Shown here piece by piece: positions 1 to 7,188 of a stretch of DNA of 54,859 nt. The notes under the pieces are model-generated. The model saw only the letters and a program-made list of their open reading frames with translations. It did no database searches and had not been told where the DNA came from. This DNA is from Acholeplasma sp. (GTDB lineage: Bacteria > Bacillota_I > Bacilli_A > Acholeplasmatales > Acholeplasmataceae): assembly GCA_012838065.1 (NCBI GenBank), contig DUPY01000026.1, forward strand, positions 1 to 54,859, in the 5' to 3' direction. Every line of letters begins with the position of its first letter. Within the stretch, counting starts at the first letter, position 1. Position numbers and translations under genes: made by a program.

Positions 1-1
1 T

Positions 2-250
2 CAATACATTTTAAAGCGTGATAAGATGGATTTAAAATCAGTAGTTGAAGTAACGGTTGATTTACATATTGATGAATCTACAAAAACTTATTATTTTAAT
101 GTTTTGGCAACCCTTGGTATTGAATCACTTAGTTTAGATGAAACAATGCAAATTTTAAAGGAAGCTGAAAGGCGTTGTCCAGTAGCGAAGATGTTAGATA
201 AAAATTATATGTCATTAAATGTTGTTAAATACGAGGAGTTAAATGATTGA
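2..250 (+). CDS. OsmC/Ohr-like family protein (C-terminal part)
   Basis: The reading frame is open from base 2, so the start lies before the window and only about 82 residues remain. The visible part has the C-terminal layout of OsmC-fold proteins: a helix with ETMQILKEAERRCPVAKML, where the CPVAKML segment carries the resolving-type cysteine of the family, followed by a final strand. OsmC/Ohr proteins reduce organic hydroperoxides through a cysteine pair; the first cysteine would lie upstream and cannot be checked. The stop overlaps the following ABC transporter gene by 8 bases, so the two are probably co-transcribed. The family is fairly sure; the substrate is not. Confidence 0.7.
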   Translation, partial: QYILKRDKMDLKSVVEVTVDLHIDESTKTYYFNVLATLGIESLSLDETMQILKEAERRCPVAKMLDKNYMSLNVVKYEELND

Positions 251-974
251 GTTTCATAATGTCAGCAAAAAAATAAATAACAACTTTCAAATTCATGACC
301 TTGATTTCAAAATAGAAGATCAAGGTGTTTTTGGTATCGTCGGTAAATCAGGCTCTGGTAAAACAACCATACTAAACTTACTAACCGGCCAATTAGAAGC
401 TGATGAAGGCGAAATCACCGTTTACGGAAAATCGCTAGCATTTTCTAATAAATTCGAACGTCGAGAATACTTAAAAAAAATCGGCTATGTTTTTCAACAT
501 TTTAACTTGTTATCAAATTTAACAATCATTGAGAATGTTATGTTACCTTTAAAAGTTCACCATATTGAAAAGAATGAGCGTTACAAAAAAGCTTATAGTT
601 TGCTAGAATATGTAGGGCTAAAAGATGCCATAGATAAATACCCACATGAATTATCGGGTGGTGAACAACAAAGAGTAGGCATTGCGCGAGCACTCATAAA
701 TGATCCTGAGATTTTACTTTGCGATGAAATGACAAGTGCACTTGATTTAGAAATTGCATACGATATTTTAAAACTACTTAAAAATATTTATTTAGACCGT
801 AAAATGACCATTATTTACGTGACACATGATTTAGAAATAGTTAAAAAAGTGTGTTCAAAAATATTAGTTCTTGAAAAAGGAAAAGTTCAAAACATTTTAG
901 ATTTAAAACATGAACCGTTTAACGATGACTTTGAACTACATTATGATTTAACTATAAAGGAGACGTTAACATGA
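243..974 (+). CDS. metN: MetN-like ABC transporter ATP-binding protein
   Basis: Cytoplasmic ATPase of an amino-acid importer. Visible motifs are Walker A GKSGSGKTT (about residues 35-43), signature LSGGEQQRVGIARAL and Walker B ILLCDEMTSALD. At 243 residues it ends soon after the ABC core, whereas classical MetN proteins (about 340) carry a C-terminal NIL domain that senses methionine; that domain is missing. A GAGGAG ribosome site precedes the ATG. The gene overlaps its upstream neighbour by 8 bases and metI by 4, forming a tight cluster with permease and lipoprotein. The MetNIQ assignment rests on the neighbours; the amino acid transported cannot be fixed from sequence. Confidence 0.85.
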   Translation: MIEFHNVSKKINNNFQIHDLDFKIEDQGVFGIVGKSGSGKTTILNLLTGQLEADEGEITVYGKSLAFSNKFERREYLKKIGYVFQHFNLLSNLTIIENVMLPLKVHHIEKNERYKKAYSLLEYVGLKDAIDKYPHELSGGEQQRVGIARALINDPEILLCDEMTSALDLEIAYDILKLLKNIYLDRKMTIIYVTHDLEIVKKVCSKILVLEKGKVQNILDLKHEPFNDDFELHYDLTIKETLT

Positions 975-1657
975 ATTACATTGAAACATTCGTCTTCTTT
1001 AAAGATAAATTACTAAAAGGTGCGTATGAAACACTTTTTATGGTCTTTGTTTCTGTATTTATTGGTATCGCACTTGCAATTCCAATAGCTATCTATATTT
1101 ATGAAACAAGACATTCGGACAAGAAGTATTTAAAAGTTATAAATAGTATTATTGGAGCTATCGTCAATACGATACGCTCAATACCGTTTTTAATCTTTAT
1201 TGTTGTTGTAATGCCCGTATCGTTTTTTATCATTGGGACAAGTTTTGGGATGTACGCGTCCATCGTACCATTATCAATTATTGCGTTTGCATTATCAACA
1301 AAATTTATTGAACAATCTTTACTTACAATTAAACCTAGTTTGACACAAACTGCATTTATTATGGGCGCAAATAAGTTTCAAACGTATCGACACTTTTACT
1401 GGGTTGAAATACGTCCACATTTAATTTTAGGATTAACGACAATGATCATCAGTGTTGTTTCATACTCAAGCGTAATGGGAACAATTGCAGGTGGTGGATT
1501 AGGTGATCTTGCTATACGCTATGGCTACCAGGAATATCACCCAAAATTAATGATTATTGTTTTAATATTGATGTTTATAATTGTGCAAATCATACAACAA
1601 ACAGGAAACATACTTGCAAAATATTACGATAAGCAAAAGAAAAGAGGTATACAATGA
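971..1657 (+). CDS. metI: MetI-like ABC transporter permease
   Basis: Membrane permease of 228 residues with about five hydrophobic segments, the usual size and topology of MetI. The cytoplasmic coupling loop holds an EAA-like stretch (IMGANKFQTYRHFYWVEIRP) that docks onto the ATPase. It sits between the ATPase and lipoprotein genes with 4-base overlaps on each side and a good ribosome site (AAGGAGA), so the three proteins are probably made together. Most likely exports nothing and imports methionine or a related amino acid; substrate inferred from the family. Confidence 0.85.
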   Translation: MNYIETFVFFKDKLLKGAYETLFMVFVSVFIGIALAIPIAIYIYETRHSDKKYLKVINSIIGAIVNTIRSIPFLIFIVVVMPVSFFIIGTSFGMYASIVPLSIIAFALSTKFIEQSLLTIKPSLTQTAFIMGANKFQTYRHFYWVEIRPHLILGLTTMIISVVSYSSVMGTIAGGGLGDLAIRYGYQEYHPKLMIIVLILMFIIVQIIQQTGNILAKYYDKQKKRGIQ

Positions 1658-2460
1658 AAAAAATAATTATTATAATGACTTTAGCAATGGTATTCGTTTT
1701 AGGCGCATGCGCTAAAAAAGACACTAGTAAGACAATTCGAGTGGCAACCGCGTTTTATCCAATGGCAGACCTTCTGGAGTTAATTCGTGAAGATCTAAAG
1801 GCAGAAGGATATACATTAGTTGTAACAGACTTTAATAACGACTATGTGGCACCGAATATGGGTCTTATGAGAAACGAATTTGATGTAAATATGATTCAAC
1901 ATGAGCACTTCATGGAAAACTTTAACGCAAGTAATAACGGTGATTTGAAAATCGTTATGCCAATTTACCATGCAACATTTGCGTTATACTCGAAAGATTA
2001 TACAAAAGTTGAAGATATCCCAAATGGTAGTGAAATTACATTACCAAACGATGAAACAAACTTAGGGCGCGCACTTCATTTACTTCAAGATGTGGGTTTG
2101 ATTACGTTAAAAGAGGGTGTTGGTCCGTTTGCAAAACTATCAGATATTGAATCGAATCCTAAAAATTTAGTTTTAGATAACCAAGTGCCTTTAAACCAAT
2201 TATCGAATAAATATAAAGAATCACGTTTAGCTGTGATGTATCCTACCTATGCTAGAAACTTAGAACTTGTAGGAAATGCGGAAAGATTATACGTGGAAGT
2301 ATTAAGTGAACGTACAGAAAGTTTTGCAATATCACTTGTTACACGCGAGGCTTTATTAGAATCTGAAAAAATAGAACTTCTTAAAAAATATTTAAGTACG
2401 GAAAAAGTAAGAAATTTCTTAATTGAAAATTACGCTTGGGCATCAACGCCTGCAATGTAG
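1654..2460 (+). CDS. metQ: MetQ/NlpA-type substrate-binding lipoprotein
   Basis: Extracellular binding protein of the importer encoded just upstream. A lipoprotein signal peptide is clear: lysines at 2-3, a hydrophobic stretch, then lipobox LGAC with Cys19 as the lipidated residue. The body has NlpA/MetQ-family features such as the PNDETNLGRALHLLQ segment. Length 268 is typical. It would be matured by a signal peptidase II like the one encoded at 46834-47331. A GAGGT ribosome site precedes the ATG, which overlaps metI by 4 bases. Confidence 0.85.
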   Translation: MKKIIIIMTLAMVFVLGACAKKDTSKTIRVATAFYPMADLLELIREDLKAEGYTLVVTDFNNDYVAPNMGLMRNEFDVNMIQHEHFMENFNASNNGDLKIVMPIYHATFALYSKDYTKVEDIPNGSEITLPNDETNLGRALHLLQDVGLITLKEGVGPFAKLSDIESNPKNLVLDNQVPLNQLSNKYKESRLAVMYPTYARNLELVGNAERLYVEVLSERTESFAISLVTREALLESEKIELLKKYLSTEKVRNFLIENYAWASTPAM

Positions 2461-2466
2461 GTAATT

Positions 2467-3225
2467 ATGAAGAAAATTATTGAACACGAAATAACTGAAT
2501 CGATAAGAATTAATAAATACTTAAGTGAATCTGGGTATTGTTCAAGACGACAAGCCGATCGTTTAGTTAATGAAAATCGCGTTAAAATTAACGGCGAACT
2601 TGCTGTTGTGGGCTCTAAAGTATTTCCTAATGATGTTGTAACTGTTGACGATGAAGTCCTTGAAATAGAGGATGAAAAAGTATACATTATGCTTCATAAA
2701 CCATTAGGCATAACGTGTACGACAGATTTATCTATTGAAGGTAATATCGTAAGTTATATGAATTATCCAAAACAGATTTTTCCGGTAGGTAGACTAGATA
2801 AAAATTCAAGCGGACTCATTTTATTGACAAATGACGGGAATATCGTTAATAAAATACTACGTGCAAAATATGGCCATGAAAAAGAGTATATTGTTACTGT
2901 AGATAAAGATATTCCGGATAGTTTTATTAAAAATATGCAGGAAGGTGTCTTGATTTATAATCAAAAAGCCCACATGGATGTTTATACGAATCCATGCAAA
3001 GTCACACGATTATCAAAGGATACCTTTAAAATTATTTTAACTCAAGGTTTAAATCGCCAAATTAGACGTATGACAGATGCTCTCGGCTTTAAAGTTATAA
3101 AGCTTAAACGCATTCGTATTATGAACTTAGAACTTGGTGATTTAGAATACGGCAAATGGCGATATTTAACTATCGATGAGTTAAAAAAACTTAATGACAC
3201 ATTCAAAAGAGCAAATCACTTTTAA
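2467..3225 (+). CDS. rluF: RluF-like 23S rRNA pseudouridine synthase (RsuA/RluB family)
   Basis: Converts uridine to pseudouridine in rRNA. An N-terminal S4 RNA-binding domain (SGYCSRRQADRLVNENRVKING) is followed by the catalytic domain with GRLDKNSSGLILLTNDG, whose Asp is the nucleophile. The C-terminal stretch NRQIRRMTDALGFKV followed by LKRIRIMNLELGDL resembles RluF more than RsuA or RluB, so U2604 of 23S rRNA (E. coli numbering) is the likely target; RluF enzymes can also act on a tRNA. The gene starts 6 bases after metQ with only a weak ribosome site, so translation may be coupled. Confidence 0.85.
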   Translation: MKKIIEHEITESIRINKYLSESGYCSRRQADRLVNENRVKINGELAVVGSKVFPNDVVTVDDEVLEIEDEKVYIMLHKPLGITCTTDLSIEGNIVSYMNYPKQIFPVGRLDKNSSGLILLTNDGNIVNKILRAKYGHEKEYIVTVDKDIPDSFIKNMQEGVLIYNQKAHMDVYTNPCKVTRLSKDTFKIILTQGLNRQIRRMTDALGFKVIKLKRIRIMNLELGDLEYGKWRYLTIDELKKLNDTFKRANHF

Positions 3226-3227
3226 AA

Positions 3228-3243
3228 ATACCTATAGGGGTAT
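3228..3243. promoter_or_regulatory. CsoR/CstR-like operator before the split AhpF pair
   Basis: The sequence ATACCTATAGGGGTAT is an imperfect palindrome: outer arms ATACC and GGTAT, with CCTATAGG as a perfect inner palindrome. It lies directly against a TATAAT -10 box, so a bound protein would block the promoter. GC-rich cores flanked by ATAC/GTAT are the hallmark of CsoR-family operators (copper sensors CsoR, persulfide sensors CstR). No regulator of that family is encoded in the window. Confidence 0.5.
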
Positions 3244-3248
3244 ATAAT
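3243..3248 (+). promoter_or_regulatory. -10 box of the ahpF-like/redoxin operon
   Basis: A perfect TATAAT starts at the last base of the operator-like palindrome. No good -35 box is seen; the best candidate spans the stop codon of the upstream gene. The start codon follows about 37 bases later. Confidence 0.5.
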
Positions 3249-3284
3249 TAAAGTGTCTAATGAATATGGAAAGAAGGGATAAAA

Positions 3285-4250
3285 ATGCAAATCAATTTAC
3301 AACATGTACCCAAAACTTCATATGTAGATTTAGAAGTCTTATATGACACAGTCATCGTTGGTGGTGGACCTGCAGGGTTTAACGCTGCACTCTATGCAAA
3401 ACGTAAAGGATTAAAAACATTACTAATTACGCACGATGTTGGTGGTCAGCTAGAAAACACATCCATTGTTGATAATTATTTGGGCTTTCATACAATTGAT
3501 GCAAACGATTTAACAAAAGCCTTTCTAGATCACGTAAAATCACTTGAAGTGCCAATTATTACGGAACAATATATTCGTAAAATTGAAAAGAAAGACGGAA
3601 TATTTTATCTTTCAATGGCAAATTTTGATATGGTACAATCAAAAACGGTTGTTATAGCAACCGGAGGTTCACATAAAAAATTAGGAGTTAAAGGTGAAGA
3701 TGAATTCGCAAATAAGGGTGTTTCATATTGTGCAATATGTGACGCACCATTTTATAAAGATAAACACGTCTTAGTTGCTGGTGGTGGAAACAGTGCAGTT
3801 GAAGCTGCTATCGACTTATCAAAATGGGCCACGAAAGTAACCATCGTTCAACGTTCAGTCTTAAGAGCTGATAAAATCTTAATCGATAAAATGAATGAAA
3901 TTGATAACATCAGTGTCATTTTACAAACAAGTATTAAGGAAATCATCGGTTCTATAACGATGGAAGGTGTTAAAACAATAAACAATCAAACATTAGAAGA
4001 AGGCTATATCGAAGCAGATGGATTGTTTGTTGAAATTGGAACACTTCCTAACAGTCTACTCGTTAAAGATTTAGTTGAACTTAACGGTTATGGTGAAATT
4101 ATAGTAAACAGTAACCAAGAGACATCATTAGAAGGCATGTATGCAGCAGGTGATGTCACAAATGAGCCATTTAAACAAATTATTATTGCAGCTTCTGCAG
4201 GTGCAAAAGCTGTATTATCATTAGACCAATATTTAAAAACAAAGAAATAG
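3285..4250 (+). CDS. AhpF-like NADH-dependent peroxiredoxin/disulfide reductase (thioredoxin reductase family)
   Basis: FAD enzyme with the FAD-binding GGGPAGFNAALYA motif, redox-active CAIC at about residues 150-153 and a second nucleotide fold with GGGNSAVEAAIDL. In thioredoxin reductase the NADPH site has an HRRxxFRA motif; here that segment reads QRSVLRAD, and the C-terminal half (ADKILIDKM, GEIIVNSNQET, FKQIIIAASAGAKA) resembles the AhpF C-terminal region. I infer an NADH-preferring AhpF-type reductase lacking the AhpF N-terminal domain, which is encoded separately just downstream. Length is 321 residues with about 20 extra at the N-terminus. A generic annotation would be thioredoxin reductase TrxB. 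The ribosome site is AAGGGAT. Confidence 0.85.
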   Translation: MQINLQHVPKTSYVDLEVLYDTVIVGGGPAGFNAALYAKRKGLKTLLITHDVGGQLENTSIVDNYLGFHTIDANDLTKAFLDHVKSLEVPIITEQYIRKIEKKDGIFYLSMANFDMVQSKTVVIATGGSHKKLGVKGEDEFANKGVSYCAICDAPFYKDKHVLVAGGGNSAVEAAIDLSKWATKVTIVQRSVLRADKILIDKMNEIDNISVILQTSIKEIIGSITMEGVKTINNQTLEEGYIEADGLFVEIGTLPNSLLVKDLVELNGYGEIIVNSNQETSLEGMYAAGDVTNEPFKQIIIAASAGAKAVLSLDQYLKTKK

Positions 4251-4262
4251 GAGCCAAAAATA

Positions 4263-4904
4263 ATGGAAAAATTAATGAGTCAAGATGTTGAAAAACAAAT
4301 TAAAGATATATTAAGCAACATGATTCAACCGGTAAAACTTGTATTATTTACAAGAGTGAGTAACGAACCAAGCGATTTAACTGAACAATTGCTTGGAGAA
4401 CTAAGTGCTTTAAATAACAAAATTCAATTAGAAGTACACGATATTAATATCAAAGCTGATTTAGCAAAAACATATGATATTACTGATGCACCAAGCTTCG
4501 TTATTTTAGACCATAATAATGAAGATCGTGGTGTTAAGTTTAGTGGTATTCCACTAGGTCACGAAATCAATTCATTGCTTTCTGCAATCATGGAAATGTC
4601 AGGTGTTGACTTTGGATATGATTCAGAGTTAATCGAAAAAATTAAAAAAATCGATAAACCTGTAAACATCAAAGTATTTGTCACAATGAGTTGTCCTCAT
4701 TGCCCCGGTGCTGTACAAAGTGCACATCGCTTAGCAATGTTAAATGATAACATTAAAGCAGAAATGATTGAAGCACAAACATATTATGAACTGTCAACAA
4801 AATACAATGTTACAGGTGTACCAAAAATTGTTATTAACGATAAATATGAATTGCCTGGTAATCAACCAGTAGAAGCGTTTTTAAAAGAAATTGCTAAAAT
4901 ATAA
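4263..4904 (+). CDS. Tandem thioredoxin-fold protein like the AhpF N-terminal domain
   Basis: A 213-residue protein built of two thioredoxin folds. The first has no cysteine pair in its active loop (LFTRVSNEPS). The second has MSCPHCPGAVQ, giving a CPHC redox centre at about residues 143-146, and a cis-proline-type loop TGVPKIV. One degenerate and one active fold is the layout of the N-terminal domain of AhpF (motif SCHNCPDVVQ there). It begins 12 bases after the reductase gene and is followed by a terminator, so the two form a two-gene operon. Likely role: passing electrons from the reductase to a peroxiredoxin or another disulfide substrate. Protein disulfide oxidoreductase (PDO) is an alternative name. 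Confidence 0.8.
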   Translation: MEKLMSQDVEKQIKDILSNMIQPVKLVLFTRVSNEPSDLTEQLLGELSALNNKIQLEVHDINIKADLAKTYDITDAPSFVILDHNNEDRGVKFSGIPLGHEINSLLSAIMEMSGVDFGYDSELIEKIKKIDKPVNIKVFVTMSCPHCPGAVQSAHRLAMLNDNIKAEMIEAQTYYELSTKYNVTGVPKIVINDKYELPGNQPVEAFLKEIAKI

Positions 4905-4916
4905 TTTACTACAGTA

Positions 4917-4945
4917 GGACCTAAAATATTAGGCCCTTTTTATTT
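4917..4945 (+). terminator. Rho-independent terminator after the split AhpF operon
   Basis: Stem GGACCTAA/TTAGGCCC with one A-C mismatch and loop AATA, followed by TTTTTATTT. Confidence 0.8.
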
Positions 4946-4955
4946 GTACGTATCA

Positions 4956-4964
4956 TGTTATAAT
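4956..4964 (+). promoter_or_regulatory. Extended -10 promoter of the AI-2E-family gene
   Basis: TGTTATAAT matches the extended -10 form TGnTATAAT. No convincing -35 box lies upstream. It sits between the preceding terminator and the ATG at 4987. Confidence 0.6.
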
Positions 4965-4986
4965 AGTAACAAGCGAGGTATGTTTT

Positions 4987-6162
4987 ATGGAGAAAGTAAA
5001 AAAAACATTAGGTATAGTTAGTATCATTGTTTTAACATTATTAGCATTTTATTTGTTTAATTTATTAAACACAAGTTATCCAAATAATATTTTTAATCGT
5101 ATTCTAAATGGTGCATTAATTGTTTTAGTTCCAGGAATGATTGCCTTAATTATTGCATATTTAGTTGATCCGTTTAAAGAAAAGTTAATGACAAAATTTA
5201 AAATGAATCGTGTGCTTGCAGTAAGCGTTACATTACTTATTTCTGTTATCACCATTGTGGGTTTTGTAGGGTTTATCGGTTATTTTGTTTACCAACAGTC
5301 CATATTACTTTATGATTCACTAAAGGGATCAAACTTTTTACTTGAAATTAAAACATGGGCGATAAATAATGGATTGGAAACGGTTTATTTAAAAATTGAA
5401 GATTATGTAAATAACTTTGACTTTTTAAGTTTGCTAGGTAGTGGTTCAAATATATTTTCCACATTAAGCAAAACTTTAACAACCATGATATTAGTACCGA
5501 TTTTCTTGTGGTACCTTCTATATGAAAAAGAAGTTATTTTTACAAGTATCGTTAAAGTTTTTCCTGAAAAATATCATAATGATATTATCAATGTAGGTAA
5601 AGAAGCAAATACCGTAACTGTAGCTTATTTTAAGAGTAAGATTGTCTCAATGATGTTTTTATTTGTCGTATTCTTATTTGTATTTTTAGGTTTTGGATTA
5701 CCTGTCGGTTATGTTATTATGTTTGCATTACTTATTTCAGTACTTGATTTAGTGCCTTATTTAGGGCCTACAATTGGTATGTTAGTTCCAATTATATACA
5801 TATTTGCAAACCAAGGAGTAAATTTCTTCTATAATCAAAATTTACATGCTGTACCAATTGCTGCAGTATTAATTTTATTGGGTTTAAATACAATCATTCA
5901 AGCAATCCAAGGAAACATTGTTATGCCAAAACTGGCGGGTAAATCAATGAAAATTAACCCATTCTTAATTTTAGTATCTATGTTATTCTTTGGAAACATC
6001 TTAGGTGTTTGGGGTGTAGTTCTAGCAATACCTATATGTGGTATTTTAATAGTTATTGTTAACTACATGAGACAAATGAATAAAGAACCAATTAAAGTCA
6101 TTCGCAAAAAGCGCCAAGCAGCAAAAAAAGGTGAACTTGAAGAAAGTAATCAATCCGAGTAA
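4987..6162 (+). CDS. AI-2E family (UPF0118) membrane transporter
   Basis: A 391-residue integral membrane protein with two N-terminal transmembrane segments, a soluble middle part and a cluster of C-terminal membrane segments, including the family segments DLVPYLGPTIGM and IQGNIVMPKLAGKSMKINP. Members of this family export autoinducer-2 in E. coli (TqsA) or act as Na+/H+ antiporters in other bacteria, so the substrate is open. The C-terminus is a charged tail rich in Lys and Glu. It has its own promoter and terminator and is monocistronic. Confidence 0.85.
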   Translation: MEKVKKTLGIVSIIVLTLLAFYLFNLLNTSYPNNIFNRILNGALIVLVPGMIALIIAYLVDPFKEKLMTKFKMNRVLAVSVTLLISVITIVGFVGFIGYFVYQQSILLYDSLKGSNFLLEIKTWAINNGLETVYLKIEDYVNNFDFLSLLGSGSNIFSTLSKTLTTMILVPIFLWYLLYEKEVIFTSIVKVFPEKYHNDIINVGKEANTVTVAYFKSKIVSMMFLFVVFLFVFLGFGLPVGYVIMFALLISVLDLVPYLGPTIGMLVPIIYIFANQGVNFFYNQNLHAVPIAAVLILLGLNTIIQAIQGNIVMPKLAGKSMKINPFLILVSMLFFGNILGVWGVVLAIPICGILIVIVNYMRQMNKEPIKVIRKKRQAAKKGELEESNQSE

Positions 6163-6219
6163 GGATATTTAAAAATAAAGAACGAGAAAAAAGTAAGTGA
6201 TAAAAAAGAAAAATAAGTG

Positions 6220-6251
6220 GAGTTATGTATTTTCGTAACTCTATTTTTTTA
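6220..6251 (+). terminator. Terminator after the AI-2E-family gene
   Basis: Stem GAGTTATG/CGTAACTC, loop TATTTT, then TATTTTTTTAT. It lies about 57 bases after the stop codon. Confidence 0.75.
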
Positions 6252-6381
6252 TAGCAGTATTGAGATGTGTTTAAATAAAGTCTACTATACATATTAGATT
6301 AAAATGAATTAAAAAATACACAGCGTAATTCTTACAAAGTAAACCGTAAATCTTACATAAAAATGCTTAGTATTTAATACA

Positions 6382-6428
6382 TTATAAAAAAAAGAGCTTG
6401 TCTCCAAAATTAAATTGGAGCAAGCTCT
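6382..6428 (-). terminator. Strong terminator after the nitroreductase gene
   Basis: A long hairpin: AGAGCTTG pairs with CAAGCTCT and, after a one-base bulge, CTCCAA pairs with TTGGAG around a 7-base loop. Read on the minus strand it is followed by a run of eight T. A TTTTTT run on the other side suggests it also works on the plus strand. Confidence 0.85.
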
Positions 6429-6438
6429 AACTACTTTT

Positions 6439-7044
6439 TTATAAGAACTTTGTCGTATCTTCGATATCAAGTCTTATTGAATCAAAACCAGGTTCCATCG
6501 CTTTACCGATTGATATAATTAAAACGGGTGTATAACGATCTGGAAGATTTAAGGCTTTATTAATTTCCTTACGGTTAAAACCACCTATTGCACATGTATC
6601 ATAACCATGTGATTTAGCAACCAACATGAGTTGCATAGCCAGTAGTCCACCATCGATATAGCCATCTCGATCAAGTATCTCTGTTGTAAACTTTTCTCTA
6701 TGAATTTTCATATTGTTAATTTGACGGTCTCTTACTTCAAGCGGCATAATACCTTTTTCATAAGCAGTATTATAGATCTTTTCAGCATAATCAAATTTTT
6801 GGCGATCACTTGCGATTAATATCATTGCTGATGAAGTTGATAATTGAAGTTCATTACCGTATAAAACAGTTTTTAATTGAGCTTTTGCTTCATCGGATTC
6901 AATAACGAACATGCGCGAACTTTGCATATTCATTGATGATGGTGCACGATACGCTTCTTTTAATATTTCAGTAAGTTTTTCTATTGAGATTTTATGATTA
7001 GGGTCATAGTTTCTCACAGATTTTCTTTCTAAAAATATATTCAT
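6439..7044 (-). CDS. Nitroreductase family protein
   Basis: FMN-dependent NAD(P)H oxidoreductase fold. The N-terminus FLERKSVRNYDPNHKIS and the later YDTCAIGGFNRKEI and PVLIISIGKA are typical of the family, which reduces nitroaromatics, quinones or flavins; the natural substrate is unknown. I start at the ATG at 7044 because an AGGAGA ribosome site lies 7-8 bases upstream; a GTG five codons earlier lies inside that site. The product is 201 residues, the usual size. It is monocistronic, divergent from mutY, and ends in a strong terminator. Confidence 0.85.
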   Translation of the reverse strand: MNIFLERKSVRNYDPNHKISIEKLTEILKEAYRAPSSMNMQSSRMFVIESDEAKAQLKTVLYGNELQLSTSSAMILIASDRQKFDYAEKIYNTAYEKGIMPLEVRDRQINNMKIHREKFTTEILDRDGYIDGGLLAMQLMLVAKSHGYDTCAIGGFNRKEINKALNLPDRYTPVLIISIGKAMEPGFDSIRLDIEDTTKFL

Positions 7045-7076
7045 TCGTTGTCTCCTCACTTTCAGTCACATTAACT

Positions 7077-7085
7077 ATTATATCA
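7077..7085 (-). promoter_or_regulatory. Extended -10 promoter of the nitroreductase gene
   Basis: On the minus strand the sequence reads TGATATAAT, a perfect TGnTATAAT. No -35 match is seen at 16-18 bases. Confidence 0.6.
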
Positions 7086-7151
7086 ATCAAATTATTTTTG
7101 TGTTGTAAAATGCTTTATCAATGTATCAAAGATATATTCTAAGTGTATTTT

Positions 7152-7160
7152 TGATATAAT
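7152..7160 (+). promoter_or_regulatory. Extended -10 promoter of mutY
   Basis: TGATATAAT, again an extended -10 without a good -35 box, 28 bases before the mutY ATG. Confidence 0.6.
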
Positions 7161-7188
7161 AGAAGTCATATGAAAGTAAGGTGTATGT

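Noticed and set aside
3285-4250. Plain thioredoxin reductase TrxB
   Set aside because: The NADPH HRRxxFRA motif is missing and the C-terminal half resembles AhpF; kept as a possible generic name only.
6098-6292. Short minus-strand open frame between the AI-2E-family gene and the nitroreductase gene
   Set aside because: It spans the terminator hairpin and the end of a real gene and has no ribosome site.
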